Part shown: positions 17,873 through 27,864 of the stretch, one piece after another
Position numbering within the stretch: the stretch's first letter is position 1
Layout: the number at the start of each line of letters is the position of its first letter
Origin: an uncultured beta proteobacterium
GTDB lineage: Bacteria > Pseudomonadota > Gammaproteobacteria > Burkholderiales > Burkholderiaceae_E
Reading direction: 5' to 3'
Assembly (NCBI GenBank): GCA_903934295.1
Contig: CAIZNI010000015.1
Location: forward strand, 1-64,000
Length of the DNA: 64,000 bases
Program-made: the position numbers and the translations under genes
The notes under the pieces: model-generated
Told to the model about the DNA's origin: nothing
Databases searched by the model: none
Seen by the model: the letters and a program-made list of their open reading frames with translations, nothing else

Positions 17873-18787
17873 TCAGGCGTTCAGCCGCACCCGCAAGGCG
17901 TCGGTCAGGTCGTAGCCCTGCAGGCGGGCGGCCTGGCGCGAGAAGGCGCGCGTTCGGGCGAAGGCGAGCAGGGCCTGCAGCGGGGGCTCGAACGCCAGGC
18001 GGCGCCACATCACCAGGTCCACCGTTTCCCAGGCCAGGGGCACGAAGCCCAGGCCGGCGCCCGCGGCTGCCGCGCGGATGCCGAAGCCGGCATCGGCCAC
18101 CCCCTCGCGCACCGCCTGGGCGACATCGGTCTCGCCCGAGGCCACCGCTGACACGGTGCGCAGCGCACCGGCCGACAGGCCGTCGGCGCGCAGCAGGCGC
18201 AGCAGCAGCAGGTGGCTGCCCGCGCCCGGGTGGCGCATCACGATCCGCCGGCGCGGTCGAACCAGGTCCGCCAGCCGCGCGATGCCCAGCGGATTGCCCG
18301 GCGCCACCAGCAGTCCCTGCTCGCGCCGCGCCCACTGCAGCATCACCAGCGGCTGACCGGGCGCGCGGGCGGCGATCGCCTCGTGGTTGAAGCCCGGGTC
18401 GGCCAGGTTGGGGATGTGCAGCAGCGCCGCGCAGGCGGTGCGCGACACCAGCCGGTCCAGCCCGTCGGTGCTGCCCAGGGCGGACAAGGCGAGGCCACTG
18501 CGGCATTCGCGCAGCGCCCACTCCAGCAGCGGGTCGTGGCTGCCGGCGATGATCGCTGGCGGGTTCAGTCCCGCGGTCTCGAGCGTGCCGGCCGATTGGG
18601 CCGCGACCCAGCCCTGCAGCGCGCTGCGCTCGAACAGCAGCTTGCCGCGGGCCCGGGCATGCGGCACCTCGCCGCGCGCCACCAGGTGGTAGAGGGTGCG
18701 CGGCGCCAGCCGCAGCCACTGGGCCGCCTCGCGGGTGGTCAGCCACTGCGAGGGCGCCATCCCGGTCATCTGGCGTGGATCGGTCAT
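17873..18787 (-). CDS. Helix-turn-helix regulator fused to a molybdate/tungstate-binding-like domain
   Basis: The 304-residue protein has an N-terminal MerR/excisionase-type helix-turn-helix (WLTTREAAQWLRLAPRTLYH, then a wing GEVPHARARGKLLF), followed by a periplasmic-binding-protein-like domain (about residues 75-290) of the type found fused to one-component molybdate regulators. GAGSHLLLLRLL and VADAGFGIRAAA are typical of the anion-binding core. The protein has no signal peptide, so it would sense its ligand in the cytosol. It diverges from tupBCA with 55 bp between starts, which strongly suggests it controls tungstate/molybdate uptake. ATG at 18787 is preferred over TTG at 18793. Confidence 0.82.
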   Translation of the reverse strand: MTDPRQMTGMAPSQWLTTREAAQWLRLAPRTLYHLVARGEVPHARARGKLLFERSALQGWVAAQSAGTLETAGLNPPAIIAGSHDPLLEWALRECRSGLALSALGSTDGLDRLVSRTACAALLHIPNLADPGFNHEAIAARAPGQPLVMLQWARREQGLLVAPGNPLGIARLADLVRPRRRIVMRHPGAGSHLLLLRLLRADGLSAGALRTVSAVASGETDVAQAVREGVADAGFGIRAAAAGAGLGFVPLAWETVDLVMWRRLAFEPPLQALLAFARTRAFSRQAARLQGYDLTDALRVRLNA

Positions 18788-18796
18788 GTGCAAATT

Positions 18797-18812
18797 TTAC
18801 GCGCCTTACGCG
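18797..18812. promoter_or_regulatory. Direct repeat TTACGCG, candidate operator of the tup regulator
   Basis: TTACGCG at 18797-18803 is repeated at 18806-18812 (9-bp phasing) in the 55-bp gap between the divergent regulator and tupB. Its position would affect both promoters. No ModE-type palindrome is visible, as expected for a MerR/excisionase-like reader head. Confidence 0.4.
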
Positions 18813-18842
18813 AGTCGGTATCGGCTTGCTAGATTGCGTCCG

Positions 18843-19547
18843 ATGAACGATTTCCTGCAAAGCCTCGGATCGGCGCTCGCGCTGCTCGGCGGCGCCGACC
18901 CGGCCTTGTGGCCGATCGTGCGCCTGAGCATCGAGGTCAGCGGCGCTGCCACCGTGCTGGCGGCGCTGATCGCGCTGCCGCTGGCGGCATGGGTGGCGCT
19001 GACGCCGTTTCGCGGCCGCGCGGCGCTGGTCGCCTCGCTCAATGCCTTGATGGGTCTGCCCTCGGTGGTGGTCGGGCTGATCGTCTATCTGCTGCTCTCG
19101 CGTGCCGGTCCGCTGGGTTCACTGGGGATTCTCTTCACGCCGGCGGCGATGGTGGTTGCGCAGACCCTGCTGGTGGCGCCGCTCATCACCGCGCTGGCGC
19201 GTCAGACACTCGAGGATGCGCTGGCCGAATACGGTCCCTACCTGGCTTCCCTGAAGGCCGGCAAGGCGTCCACCATGGCCACCCTGCTCTGGGAGGCGCG
19301 GTTCTCGCTGCTGACGGCGCTGCTGGCCGGTTTCGGGCGCGCGGCCGCCGAGGTCGGCGCGGTGCTGATCGTCGGCGGCAACATCGACGGCGTCACCCGC
19401 GTGATGACCACCGCGATCGCACTGGAAACCAGCAAGGGCGACCTCGCGCTCGCGCTCGGGCTGGGCGTGGTGCTGGTGCTGCTGGTGCTCGGCGTGAATG
19501 CCATCGCCCACGCGGTGCGGCTGTATGCCGCACGGCGCTACGGCTAG
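18843..19547 (+). CDS. tupB: Tungstate ABC importer, membrane permease
   Basis: The 234-residue inner-membrane protein has five to six transmembrane segments and a binding-protein-dependent transport EAA-like loop (EARFSLLTALLAGFGRAAAEVG, with the conserved G). The segments MGLPSVVVGLIVYLLLSR and GAVLIVGGNIDG are hallmarks of TupB, and the neighbours TupC and TupA complete the system. ATG at 18843 gives MNDFLQSLGSAL. It is first in the tupBCA cluster; gaps are 9 bp to tupC and 20 bp from tupC to tupA. Confidence 0.88.
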   Translation: MNDFLQSLGSALALLGGADPALWPIVRLSIEVSGAATVLAALIALPLAAWVALTPFRGRAALVASLNALMGLPSVVVGLIVYLLLSRAGPLGSLGILFTPAAMVVAQTLLVAPLITALARQTLEDALAEYGPYLASLKAGKASTMATLLWEARFSLLTALLAGFGRAAAEVGAVLIVGGNIDGVTRVMTTAIALETSKGDLALALGLGVVLVLLVLGVNAIAHAVRLYAARRYG

Positions 19548-19556
19548 GACCGGCCG

Positions 19557-20339
<783 letters not shown>

Positions 20340-20359
20340 CCCCCGAGCTGGAGAAGCCC

Positions 20360-21310
20360 ATGTCCGATTGTCGTTTCCCTCACCCACGTCCGCTGTCCAG
20401 CGCCGCACTGCCTGCTGCTGCGCTTTCCGACCGTGCGCCATCGGTTCATCCGGTGCCCGCCGCGGCACGGCAGGCGCGCCGCCTGCTCGCGCGCGGTCTG
20501 CTCGGCCTGCTGCTGGCGGCCACCGCGCTGACCGGCCTGCCGGCCGGCGCCCAGGAGCGGTTCATCGTGATGGCCTCCACCACCTCGACCGAGCAGTCGG
20601 GGCTGTTCGGTCATCTGCTGCCGATCTTCACCCGCGAGACCGGCATCGCGGTCCGCGTGGTTGCGCAGGGCACCGGCCAGGCGCTGGCCACTGCCCGGCG
20701 CGGCGATGCCGATGTGGTGTTCGTGCACGACCGCGAAGCCGAGGACAAGTTCGTCGCCGACGGCTTCGGGCTGCCGCGCCGCGACGTCATGTACAACGAT
20801 TTCGTGCTGATCGGCCCGGCGTCCGATCCGGCGACGGCGGGCGCCGGCGGCCACCGGGATGTGGTGCTGGCCCTGCAGCGCATCGCCGCCGCGCGCCAGC
20901 CCTTCGTGTCGCGCGGCGATCGCAGCGGCACCCACGCGGCCGAGCTGCGCTACTGGAAGGCCGCCGGCATCGACGCGCCGTCGTTCAAGACCGCCTGGTA
21001 CAAGGAGAGCGGCTCGGGGATGGGGCCGACCCTGAACATCGCCTCGTCGCTCAATGCCTACACCCTGGCCGATCGGGGCACCTGGCTCAGCTTTCGCAAT
21101 CGCGGCGAACTGGCGGTGGTGCTGCAGGGCGATCCGCGGCTGTTCAATCCCTATGGCGTCATCGTCGTCGATCCGGCCCGCCATCCGCATGTGAAGGCCG
21201 CGATGGCCCAGCGCTTTGCCGACTGGATCGTCTCGCCGGCCGGGCAGAAGGCGATCGCCGACTACCGGATCGGCGGCGAGCCGTTATTCTTCCCCCATGC
21301 CAGACCCTGA
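20360..21310 (+). CDS. tupA: Tungstate-binding periplasmic protein
   Basis: The 316-residue exported protein has an unusually long N-terminus (Pro/Ala-rich with a basic stretch RQARRLLARG) before the signal hydrophobic core and cleavage near LPAGAQ. The mature protein starts ERFIVMASTTSTEQSGLFGH; the TTST motif is the oxyanion-binding hallmark of TupA. RGDRSGTHAAELRYW and NPYGVIVVDPARHPHVK are further family motifs. ATG at 20360 has a GGAG site 6-10 bp upstream. The 3' end overlaps tag by 14 bp. Confidence 0.88.
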   Translation: MSDCRFPHPRPLSSAALPAAALSDRAPSVHPVPAAARQARRLLARGLLGLLLAATALTGLPAGAQERFIVMASTTSTEQSGLFGHLLPIFTRETGIAVRVVAQGTGQALATARRGDADVVFVHDREAEDKFVADGFGLPRRDVMYNDFVLIGPASDPATAGAGGHRDVVLALQRIAAARQPFVSRGDRSGTHAAELRYWKAAGIDAPSFKTAWYKESGSGMGPTLNIASSLNAYTLADRGTWLSFRNRGELAVVLQGDPRLFNPYGVIVVDPARHPHVKAAMAQRFADWIVSPAGQKAIADYRIGGEPLFFPHARP

Positions 21311-21911
21311 CTTCACGCGCTGCACCTGGGCCGCCAGTGCGCCGCCCGACTATGTCCGATATCACGACCAAGAGTGGGGCCGTCCGGTCGCCGACGACCG
21401 GCGCCTGTTCGAGAAGCTGTGCCTTGAAGGCTTTCAGTCGGGGCTGTCGTGGCTGACCATCCTGCGCAAGCGCGAGGCCTTTCGGGCCGCCTTCGCCGGG
21501 TTCGACATCGAGACGGTGGCGGGCTTCGGCCCCGCCGATGTCGCCCGGCTGCTGGCCGATGCCGGGATCGTGCGCCACCGCGGCAAGATCGAGGCGGCCA
21601 TCGGCAATGCTCGCCGGGCCCGCGAACTGCGCGACGAGTCCGGCTCGCTGGCCGCTTTCCTGTGGCGCTATGAATCCGATGGCACCGGGCGTGCACCCCT
21701 TCTGACCGAAGACGTGCTGCGTGCCATGACCACCTCGCCCGAATCGGTGGCGCTGTCGCGTGAGCTCAAGCGGCGCGGCTGGGCCTTCGTGGGTCCCACC
21801 ACGCTTTACGCTTTCATGCAGAGCATGGGAATGGTCAACGACCATCTCGAGGGCTGCTGGGTGCGCGAGGCGGTGCAGGCCGAGCGCGACGCGTTCATCC
21901 GCCCGCGCTGA
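21297..21911 (+). CDS. tag: DNA-3-methyladenine glycosylase I
   Basis: The 204-residue repair glycosylase is specific for 3-methyladenine. Family blocks are YHDQEWGRPVADDRRLFEKL, LEGFQSGLSWLTIL and RHRGKIEAAIGNARR. The zinc ligands expected from E. coli Tag are in place (Cys9, His23 and the His/Cys pair in VNDHLEGCW). ATG at 21297 lies inside the end of tupA, so translation may be coupled, although the functions are unrelated. It is convergent with the substrate-binding protein gene. Confidence 0.94.
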   Translation: MPDPDFTRCTWAASAPPDYVRYHDQEWGRPVADDRRLFEKLCLEGFQSGLSWLTILRKREAFRAAFAGFDIETVAGFGPADVARLLADAGIVRHRGKIEAAIGNARRARELRDESGSLAAFLWRYESDGTGRAPLLTEDVLRAMTTSPESVALSRELKRRGWAFVGPTTLYAFMQSMGMVNDHLEGCWVREAVQAERDAFIRPR

Positions 21912-21950
21912 ATCGGTCGCGCGGGCCGCCATCCTGCGCCCGCACGACCC

Positions 21951-23906
21951 TCAGCCCCCGGCCGCGCCCTTGCCGGTCGCGGCGTTGTCGTCGACATCGA
22001 TGTGATCCCATTTGCGCCGCATCACCGGATGCGCCTTCCAGCCCACCACCCGGGAATGGGTCAGGTCGGTGCTGATGCTGTGCACATGCACTTTCCAGGG
22101 CCGGTAGGCCAGCACCAGACGGGTCATCTCGCGGATGAGTGCATTGCGCTCAGGGCCATCGGGTAGCGTCACTGACCGCTCGTACAGCCGGTTGTAGGCC
22201 GGCAGGTCGAAGCGGCTCAGGTTCTGCCGGCCGGTGTTCGGACCGTACAGCGACGACAGCGTGCTGTCGGCGTCGGGGGCCGACGAAGCGCCGCCCACCG
22301 ACCACATCTGCAGCTTGCCGGCCCGCGCCGCCTTGAGCTGTTCGGGCCACTTGGCGCGCTTGAAGGCGAGCCGGATGCCGATCGCGTCCATGCTGCGCTT
22401 CCAGAGCTCGTTGGCCTGCTTGGCCGCCTGGTCGTTGCCGGTGGTGAATTCCAGGACCAGCGGGCGGCCGTCGGGCCGCTCGCGATAGCCGTCGCCATCG
22501 CGGTCGCGATAGCCGTGGATGTCGAGCAGCGCCTTGGCGCGCGCCGGGTCGTAATCGTTCATGTCGCTGCGCAGCGTCGGGTCGTGACCGGCCGCGCCTG
22601 GTGGCACCAGCCCATGGGCTGGCAAGGCCTGGTTGCGGCGCAGGATGCGCAGGTCGTCGTCGCTGTTGTAGCCCAGCGAGATTGCCCGGCGCAGCGCCAC
22701 CTGCGCCGGCTGTGGGCCGCCCACCACCGGATCGGTCCAGTTGAAGAAGGTATAGCGGATGTCCAGCCGCACGAAGCGGTCCATGCGCACGCCGCGGCGC
22801 ACCAGGTAGGCGGCCAGCCGGTCGCCCGGGAACGCGGTCTGGGCGAATTCGTTGGGCACCATCTCGATCAGGTCGTGCTGCTGGTTCAGGAAGGCCAGCC
22901 AGCGCGGCTGCGCCTCGTCGACGACATCGATCTCGACCCGGTCGAGCATCGGCAGCCGTCGTCCGCGCAGCGCCGCGGCGATCGCCTGCGACCCGGCGTC
23001 GTCGGCGGGTGCCTGCGCGTCGAAGCGCTCGTCGCGATACCCCGGATTGCGTTCGAAGACCATGCGCGAGGAACGCTTCCAGAACGCCAGCTTGAATGGC
23101 CCGGTCCCCACCGGATGCTCCATGATCCGGTCGCCGTGGGCCTCGACGATCTCGCGGGCGACCGCGCAGGTGGCGCGGCAGTCGGCCAGCGCGTAGATCA
23201 GCACGAAGTTCGGCTTGAGCAGGCGCAGCTCGAAGGTGTAGCGATCGAGGGCGCGCAGCCCGGCCACCTCGGTGTCGTAGTCGAAGCGGCCGCTCTTGAG
23301 GGCCTGCTCGCGCAGTTCGCGCAGGCCGATCAGGTACTCCTCGAAGGTGCCCAGCGACGAACTGCGCCAGCGCGGATCGAAGTGCCGCTTGATGCTGTAG
23401 ACATAGTCCTGCGCGACCAGCTCGCGCGGCTTGCCCTTGAAAATCGGATCGTCGGCAAAGAAGATGCCGGGCCGGATGCTCACCCGGATCGTCATGCCAT
23501 CGGCCGAGACCTCGGGCAGCGCGGTCGCGGTGGCGGCTTTCAGCCGCGAGGGCCGCGCCAGGTAGTCGTACTGCAGCGGCGAGTCGAAGATGTGCGCGAT
23601 CAGCGTCGCGGAGTAGAGGTCGCTGATCTGGGGCGGATCGAAGCCGGTCTCGGCCACCGGCAGCGCATAGCGCAGCACCCGGGCCGCGCCGGCGGTCCCC
23701 GGCGGGTCGCCGGCCCCCGGTGCGGCCCCCACGCCCGGTGCGGCCCCGGCAGGACCGGCCAGGGCCGACAGCAGCAGGCAGAGCAGCAGGATCGACCGCA
23801 GCAGGGCCGGCCGCAGCAGGGCCGACCGCAGCAGGGCAGACAGCAGCAGGGGTGAGGGCAGCAGGGGTGAGGGCAGCAGCGGTGACGACAGCAGGCGGGC
23901 GAACAT
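21951..23906 (-). CDS. Family-5 extracellular solute-binding protein (oligopeptide-type ABC importer)
   Basis: The 651-residue protein has family SBP_bac_5 features: an early [20 protein letters not shown] segment, [31 protein letters not shown], and [14 protein letters not shown]. It is longer than OppA/DppA and shares with YejA-like proteins a large size and a divergent permease cluster. The signal peptide is odd: before the Gly/Ala/Pro stretch come about eight pentapeptide units (SPLLP, SALLR types) encoded by a 15-bp tandem repeat. ATG at 23906. The importer genes start 126 bp away on the opposite strand. The ligand is unknown. Confidence 0.85.
   Translation of the reverse strand: MFARLLSSPLLPSPLLPSPLLLSALLRSALLRPALLRSILLLCLLLSALAGPAGAAPGVGAAPGAGDPPGTAGAARVLRYALPVAETGFDPPQISDLYSATLIAHIFDSPLQYDYLARPSRLKAATATALPEVSADGMTIRVSIRPGIFFADDPIFKGKPRELVAQDYVYSIKRHFDPRWRSSSLGTFEEYLIGLRELREQALKSGRFDYDTEVAGLRALDRYTFELRLLKPNFVLIYALADCRATCAVAREIVEAHGDRIMEHPVGTGPFKLAFWKRSSRMVFERNPGYRDERFDAQAPADDAGSQAIAAALRGRRLPMLDRVEIDVVDEAQPRWLAFLNQQHDLIEMVPNEFAQTAFPGDRLAAYLVRRGVRMDRFVRLDIRYTFFNWTDPVVGGPQPAQVALRRAISLGYNSDDDLRILRRNQALPAHGLVPPGAAGHDPTLRSDMNDYDPARAKALLDIHGYRDRDGDGYRERPDGRPLVLEFTTGNDQAAKQANELWKRSMDAIGIRLAFKRAKWPEQLKAARAGKLQMWSVGGASSAPDADSTLSSLYGPNTGRQNLSRFDLPAYNRLYERSVTLPDGPERNALIREMTRLVLAYRPWKVHVHSISTDLTHSRVVGWKAHPVMRRKWDHIDVDDNAATGKGAAGG
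23783..23902. repeat. 15-bp tandem repeat encoding the signal-peptide core
   Basis: GCAGCAGG or a one-base variant recurs every 15 bp at 23783, 23798, 23813, 23828, 23843, 23858, 23873 and 23888. On the minus strand the array encodes LL-containing pentapeptides that make up the hydrophobic signal region of the binding protein. Copy-number change would be in frame and would lengthen or shorten the signal peptide. Confidence 0.85.
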
Positions 23907-24032
23907 GAGCGTGCTCGGGCGTGGGTGGACGGCGGATCGAAAGACCGGCGGCTTGGCCGGATCCGAATTCGATTCTATGCTTGTCGGCGCGCCCCTCCCG
24001 GTCTTTCCCGCACCGACCCGCAACCGTCCCCG

Positions 24033-24971
24033 ATGGCCAGCTTCCTCCTTCGACGCCTGTGGCAGATGATCCCCACCCTTGCCGGGGTGATGATCCTGAT
24101 CTTCGTCCTGTTCAACCTGGTCGGCGGCGACCCGGCCGAGCAGCTGGCCGGGCTGATCGCCGATCCGGTGCGCGTCGAGGAGATCCGGGCGTCGCTGGGC
24201 GTCGACCGGCCCTGGTGGGCGCAGCTCGGGCTGTTCGCCCAGCAGGTCGTCACCTTCGATTTCGGGCGCAGCTGGGCCACCAACGAGGAGGTCCGGCACA
24301 TCTTCCTCACCCGCATCGGGCCCACGCTCACCATCATGCTGCCGGTGCTGCTGCTCGAGACGGTGCTGGGCGTGCTGCTCGCGCTGGCGGTCGCCTATGT
24401 CCGCGGCTCGCTCACCGACCGCGGCATCATGATCCTGTGCACGGTCGCGATGTCGATCTCCTTTCTGGTCTACATCATCGTCTTCCAGTACCTGTTCGGG
24501 TTCCAGCTCGGCTGGCTGCCAGTGCAGGGCTGGAGCGACGATCCGCTGCGCAACCTGCTGGTCTACGCGCCGCTGCCGGTGCTGTGCGCGGTGGCGGTGT
24601 CGCTCGGGCCGCAGATCCGCCTGTACCGCTCGTTCTTTCTCGAGGAACTCGACCAGGACTATGTTCGCACCGCGCGCGCCAAGGGCCTGTCCGAGCACAC
24701 GGTGATGCTGCGCCATGTGCTGCGCAACGCGCTGATCCCGATCCTCACCAATGTGGCCATCCATCTGCCCGGCGTGTTCGTGGGGTCGTTCCTGCTCGAG
24801 AAGTTCTTCTCGATACCGGGGCTGGGGCGAGAGGTGATCACCGCGGTCGAGCGCAGCGACTTCCCGGTCATCAAGGCGGTCACCGTCAGCCTGGCGCTGC
24901 TCACCATGCTGATCAACCTGCTGGTCGACGTGCTCTATCGCGCGGCCGATCCGCGGGTCACCTACAAGTAG
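24033..24971 (+). CDS. ABC importer permease, DppB/OppB/YejB type
   Basis: The 312-residue inner-membrane permease starts [20 protein letters not shown], typical of DppB-like proteins. The EAA loop is [20 protein letters not shown] with the conserved G. Six transmembrane segments are predicted. The closing ADPRVTYK is the normal C-terminus of the family. ATG at 24033. It is first of three co-directional genes (permease, permease, dual ATPase) with 9-bp and overlapping junctions. Confidence 0.9.
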   Translation: MASFLLRRLWQMIPTLAGVMILIFVLFNLVGGDPAEQLAGLIADPVRVEEIRASLGVDRPWWAQLGLFAQQVVTFDFGRSWATNEEVRHIFLTRIGPTLTIMLPVLLLETVLGVLLALAVAYVRGSLTDRGIMILCTVAMSISFLVYIIVFQYLFGFQLGWLPVQGWSDDPLRNLLVYAPLPVLCAVAVSLGPQIRLYRSFFLEELDQDYVRTARAKGLSEHTVMLRHVLRNALIPILTNVAIHLPGVFVGSFLLEKFFSIPGLGREVITAVERSDFPVIKAVTVSLALLTMLINLLVDVLYRAADPRVTYK

Positions 24972-24980
24972 CCGCCCGCC

Positions 24981-26072
24981 GTGTCTGCCGTCGCACCCGC
25001 CTCCATCCGCCCGCCGCTGGTCGCGCCCCCGGCGCACACCGGGGGGCTGCTGTCGATGGCCTGGGGACGGCTGCGGCGCGACCGGCTGGCGATGGCCGCG
25101 CTGGCGGTGGTCCTGGCTTATCTGCTGCTGATGCTGGGCGCCTGGTCGGGGCTGCTGGCGCGCGACTGGAGCCGCGAGGTCGCGATTTCCTATGCGCCCC
25201 CTTCCTGGGCGCCCGGATCGCCGGCGGGCAGCGGGGCGGACAGCGCCCGCGAGGCGTCGTCCGGCACCGCGCCGGCGGGCCCCCTCATCGATCTCACCGA
25301 CATCGATCCGCTGGCGTCCGCCTACGAGGCCTGGGCGCGCCGTGCCGCCGAACTCGCCACCACCGAAACGCCGCGCGCCCGGACCCTGCCGATGGGCGCC
25401 GACAAGTGGGGTCGCGACGTGCTGGCCAAGGCGATCAAGGGGACCGAGATCTCGCTGTTTGTCGGTCTGACGGCGGCGCTGCTGGCCACCCTGATCGGCA
25501 CGGTGCTGGGCGCCTGCGCGGGCTTCATCGGCGGCTGGGTCGATGACCTGCTCGAGTGGTTCTACAGCGTCTTTACCGCCATCCCGGGCATCCTGCTGAT
25601 CCTGGCCTTCGCGGCGGTGCTGCGCCCGGGCCTGCTCAACATCATCGTGATCCTGGGCCTCACCGGCTGGACCGGCATCTACCGGCTGGTGCGCGCCGAA
25701 TACCTGAAGCACCGCTCGCGCGAGTACGTGCGCGCGGCCGAGGCGATCGGCGCCGGGCGGGCGTCCCGGATGTTCGTGCACATCCTGCCCAATGTCAGTC
25801 ATGTGTCGCTGGTCCAGCTGTCCCAGCATGTGGTGTCCTTCATCAAGGCCGAGGTGATTCTTTCGTTCCTGGGCTTCGGCGTGCCGCTCGATCAGGTGTC
25901 CTGGGGCACGATGCTGTCCGAGGCGCAGGCCGAACTGGTGGTGGGCAAGTGGTGGCAGCTGGTGGCGGCCACGCTGAGCATGGCGGTGCTGGTGACCGCC
26001 TTCTCGCTGCTCACCGATGCCTTGCGCGATGCCCTCGATCCGCGTTTGCGCGGGGTCGACCGTGAGCGCTGA
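24981..26072 (+). CDS. ABC importer permease, DppC/OppC/YejE type
   Basis: This is the second permease of the family-5 importer, 363 residues from a GTG start at 24981. [20 protein letters not shown] begins the first transmembrane segment. A long periplasmic Ser/Gly/Pro-rich loop (about residues 70-115) precedes the [14 protein letters not shown] motif typical of DppC. The EAA loop is [19 protein letters not shown]. The C-terminus [11 protein letters not shown] is standard. The stop overlaps the ATPase start by 11 nt. Confidence 0.9.
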   Translation: MSAVAPASIRPPLVAPPAHTGGLLSMAWGRLRRDRLAMAALAVVLAYLLLMLGAWSGLLARDWSREVAISYAPPSWAPGSPAGSGADSAREASSGTAPAGPLIDLTDIDPLASAYEAWARRAAELATTETPRARTLPMGADKWGRDVLAKAIKGTEISLFVGLTAALLATLIGTVLGACAGFIGGWVDDLLEWFYSVFTAIPGILLILAFAAVLRPGLLNIIVILGLTGWTGIYRLVRAEYLKHRSREYVRAAEAIGAGRASRMFVHILPNVSHVSLVQLSQHVVSFIKAEVILSFLGFGVPLDQVSWGTMLSEAQAELVVGKWWQLVAATLSMAVLVTAFSLLTDALRDALDPRLRGVDRER

Positions 26073-27864
26073 ACTGCTGGCGGTGCGCGACCTGCAGGTG
26101 TCGTTTCGCACCGAGAGCGGCGTGCCGGCACCGGCCTTGCGGGGGGTCTCCTTCGAGGTGCCCGAGAACACGACGGTGGCCCTGGTGGGCGAGTCGGGCA
26201 GCGGCAAGAGCGTCTCGGCGATGGCGGTCCTGGGGCTGCTGCCCGGCAACGCGAGGGTGTCGGGCGAGATCCGCTTCGAGGGCCAGTCGCTGATCGGGGC
26301 GCCCCCGGCCCGCCTGCGCGCGCTGCGCGGCGCGCGCCTGTCGGTCGTCTTCCAGGAGCCGATGAGTTCGCTCAACCCGGTGTTCCCGGTCGGCGAACAG
26401 ATCGCCGAGGTGCTGCGTCTGCATCGGCGGCTCGCACCGGCGGCGGCGCGCGCGCGCGCCATCGAACTGCTCGACGAGGTCGGCCTGCCGGAGCCCGCCC
26501 TGCGCGCGCGGGCCTTTCCCCACCAGCTCTCGGGCGGCCAGCAGCAGCGGGTGATGATCGCGATGGCGATCGCCTGCGAGCCGCGACTGCTGATCGCCGA
26601 CGAGCCGACCACCGCGCTCGATGTCACCATCCAGGCGCAGATCCTGGACCTGCTGCGCCGGCTGCAGCGCCAGCGCCGAATGAGCATGCTGTTCATCACC
26701 CACGACCTGGGCGTGGTGGGCGAGCTGGCCGACCGGGTGGTGGTGATGCGCGGGGGGCGGGTGCTGGAGGAGGGCGCGACGGCAGCGGTGTTCACCGCGC
26801 CGGCCCACGCCTACACCCGCGCGCTGCTGGCGTGCCGGCCCTCGATGGACCGCCGGCCTGCGCGCCTGCCGGTGATCGCCGACTTCCTCGACGATGCCGA
26901 TCCCCGCCATCTCGAGGCACCCGCTCCGGTCGTCGCACCGGTCATCTCAACCGCCATGGCACCCGCACCGGTCATCGCACCGGTCATCTCAACCGCCATG
27001 GCACCCCCGGCCGCCCCCCGCGCGGGTCCGCCCGCCGGCATCACCCCCGCCCGCGACGAAGCGTCACCCGTGGTGCTGGAAGTCCGCGGGTTGAGCAAGA
27101 CCTTCGTCCTGAAGGAGGGGCTGTTTCGCCGCCGCCGGGTGCCCGCGGTTCGCGATGTCTCGTTCACCCTGCGGCGCGGGCGCACGCTCGGTCTGGTGGG
27201 CGAGTCGGGTTGCGGCAAGACCACCGTCGGTCTGGCCGTGCTGCGCCTGCTGCAGGCCGACGCCGGTCAGGTGCTGTTTCAAGGGGTCGATCTCCAGACC
27301 CTGCCGGCCGCGCAATGGCTGGGCTACCGGCGGCGCCTGCAGATCATCTTTCAAAACCCGTACGCGTCGCTGAATCCGCGCTTCACCATTGCCCGCACGC
27401 TGATCGAGCCGATGCGCATCCATTCGATCGGCGCCGACGATGCCGAGCGCCATCGGCTGGCCGGCGCGCTGATCGAGCGGGTCGGCCTGCCGGCTGACGC
27501 GATGGCGCGCTACCCCCACGAGTTCTCGGGCGGCCAGCGCCAGCGCCTGGCGATCGCGCGGGTGCTCACCATGCGCCCCGAGGTGGTGGTCTGCGACGAG
27601 TCGGTGTCGGCGCTCGATGTGTCGGTCCAGGCGCAGGTGCTCAACCTGCTGCGCGACCTGCAGGACGAGTACGGCCTGTCCTACCTGTTCATCTCCCATG
27701 ACCTCGCGGTGGTGCGGTACCTGGCCGACGAGGTGATGGTGATGAAGGACGGGGTGGTCATCGAGGCCGGGGACAGCGAACGGCTCTATCGCGAGCCGCG
27801 CGAGGACTACACGCGCAGCCTGATCGGCGCCATTCCCCGCGGCCTGCCTACTTCAGGATCCTGA
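26062..27864 (+). CDS. ABC importer ATPase with two fused nucleotide-binding domains (DppD-DppF/YejF type)
   Basis: The 600-residue protein carries two complete ATPase domains. The first has Walker A GESGSGKS and signature LSGGQQQR with Walker [13 protein letters not shown]. The second has [17 protein letters not shown] and [12 protein letters not shown]. Fusion of both halves in one chain is the YejF/GsiA layout. GTG at 26062 ([11 protein letters not shown]) overlaps the permease stop. The inter-domain linker (about residues 285-335) is Ala/Pro-rich and contains a duplicated 14-residue unit. The last 17 bp overlap the convergent membrane/spermidine-synthase gene. The second Walker B has Ser after the catalytic Glu, a common variant. 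Confidence 0.92.
   Translation: MSAELLAVRDLQVSFRTESGVPAPALRGVSFEVPENTTVALVGESGSGKSVSAMAVLGLLPGNARVSGEIRFEGQSLIGAPPARLRALRGARLSVVFQEPMSSLNPVFPVGEQIAEVLRLHRRLAPAAARARAIELLDEVGLPEPALRARAFPHQLSGGQQQRVMIAMAIACEPRLLIADEPTTALDVTIQAQILDLLRRLQRQRRMSMLFITHDLGVVGELADRVVVMRGGRVLEEGATAAVFTAPAHAYTRALLACRPSMDRRPARLPVIADFLDDADPRHLEAPAPVVAPVISTAMAPAPVIAPVISTAMAPPAAPRAGPPAGITPARDEASPVVLEVRGLSKTFVLKEGLFRRRRVPAVRDVSFTLRRGRTLGLVGESGCGKTTVGLAVLRLLQADAGQVLFQGVDLQTLPAAQWLGYRRRLQIIFQNPYASLNPRFTIARTLIEPMRIHSIGADDAERHRLAGALIERVGLPADAMARYPHEFSGGQRQRLAIARVLTMRPEVVVCDESVSALDVSVQAQVLNLLRDLQDEYGLSYLFISHDLAVVRYLADEVMVMKDGVVIEAGDSERLYREPREDYTRSLIGAIPRGLPTSGS
26921..27004. repeat. 42-bp tandem duplication in the ATPase linker
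   Basis: Two near-identical 42-bp units (26921-26962 and 26963-27004, three mismatches or fewer) encode [14 protein letters not shown] and [14 protein letters not shown] in the flexible linker between the two ATPase domains. The duplication is in frame. Confidence 0.85.
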
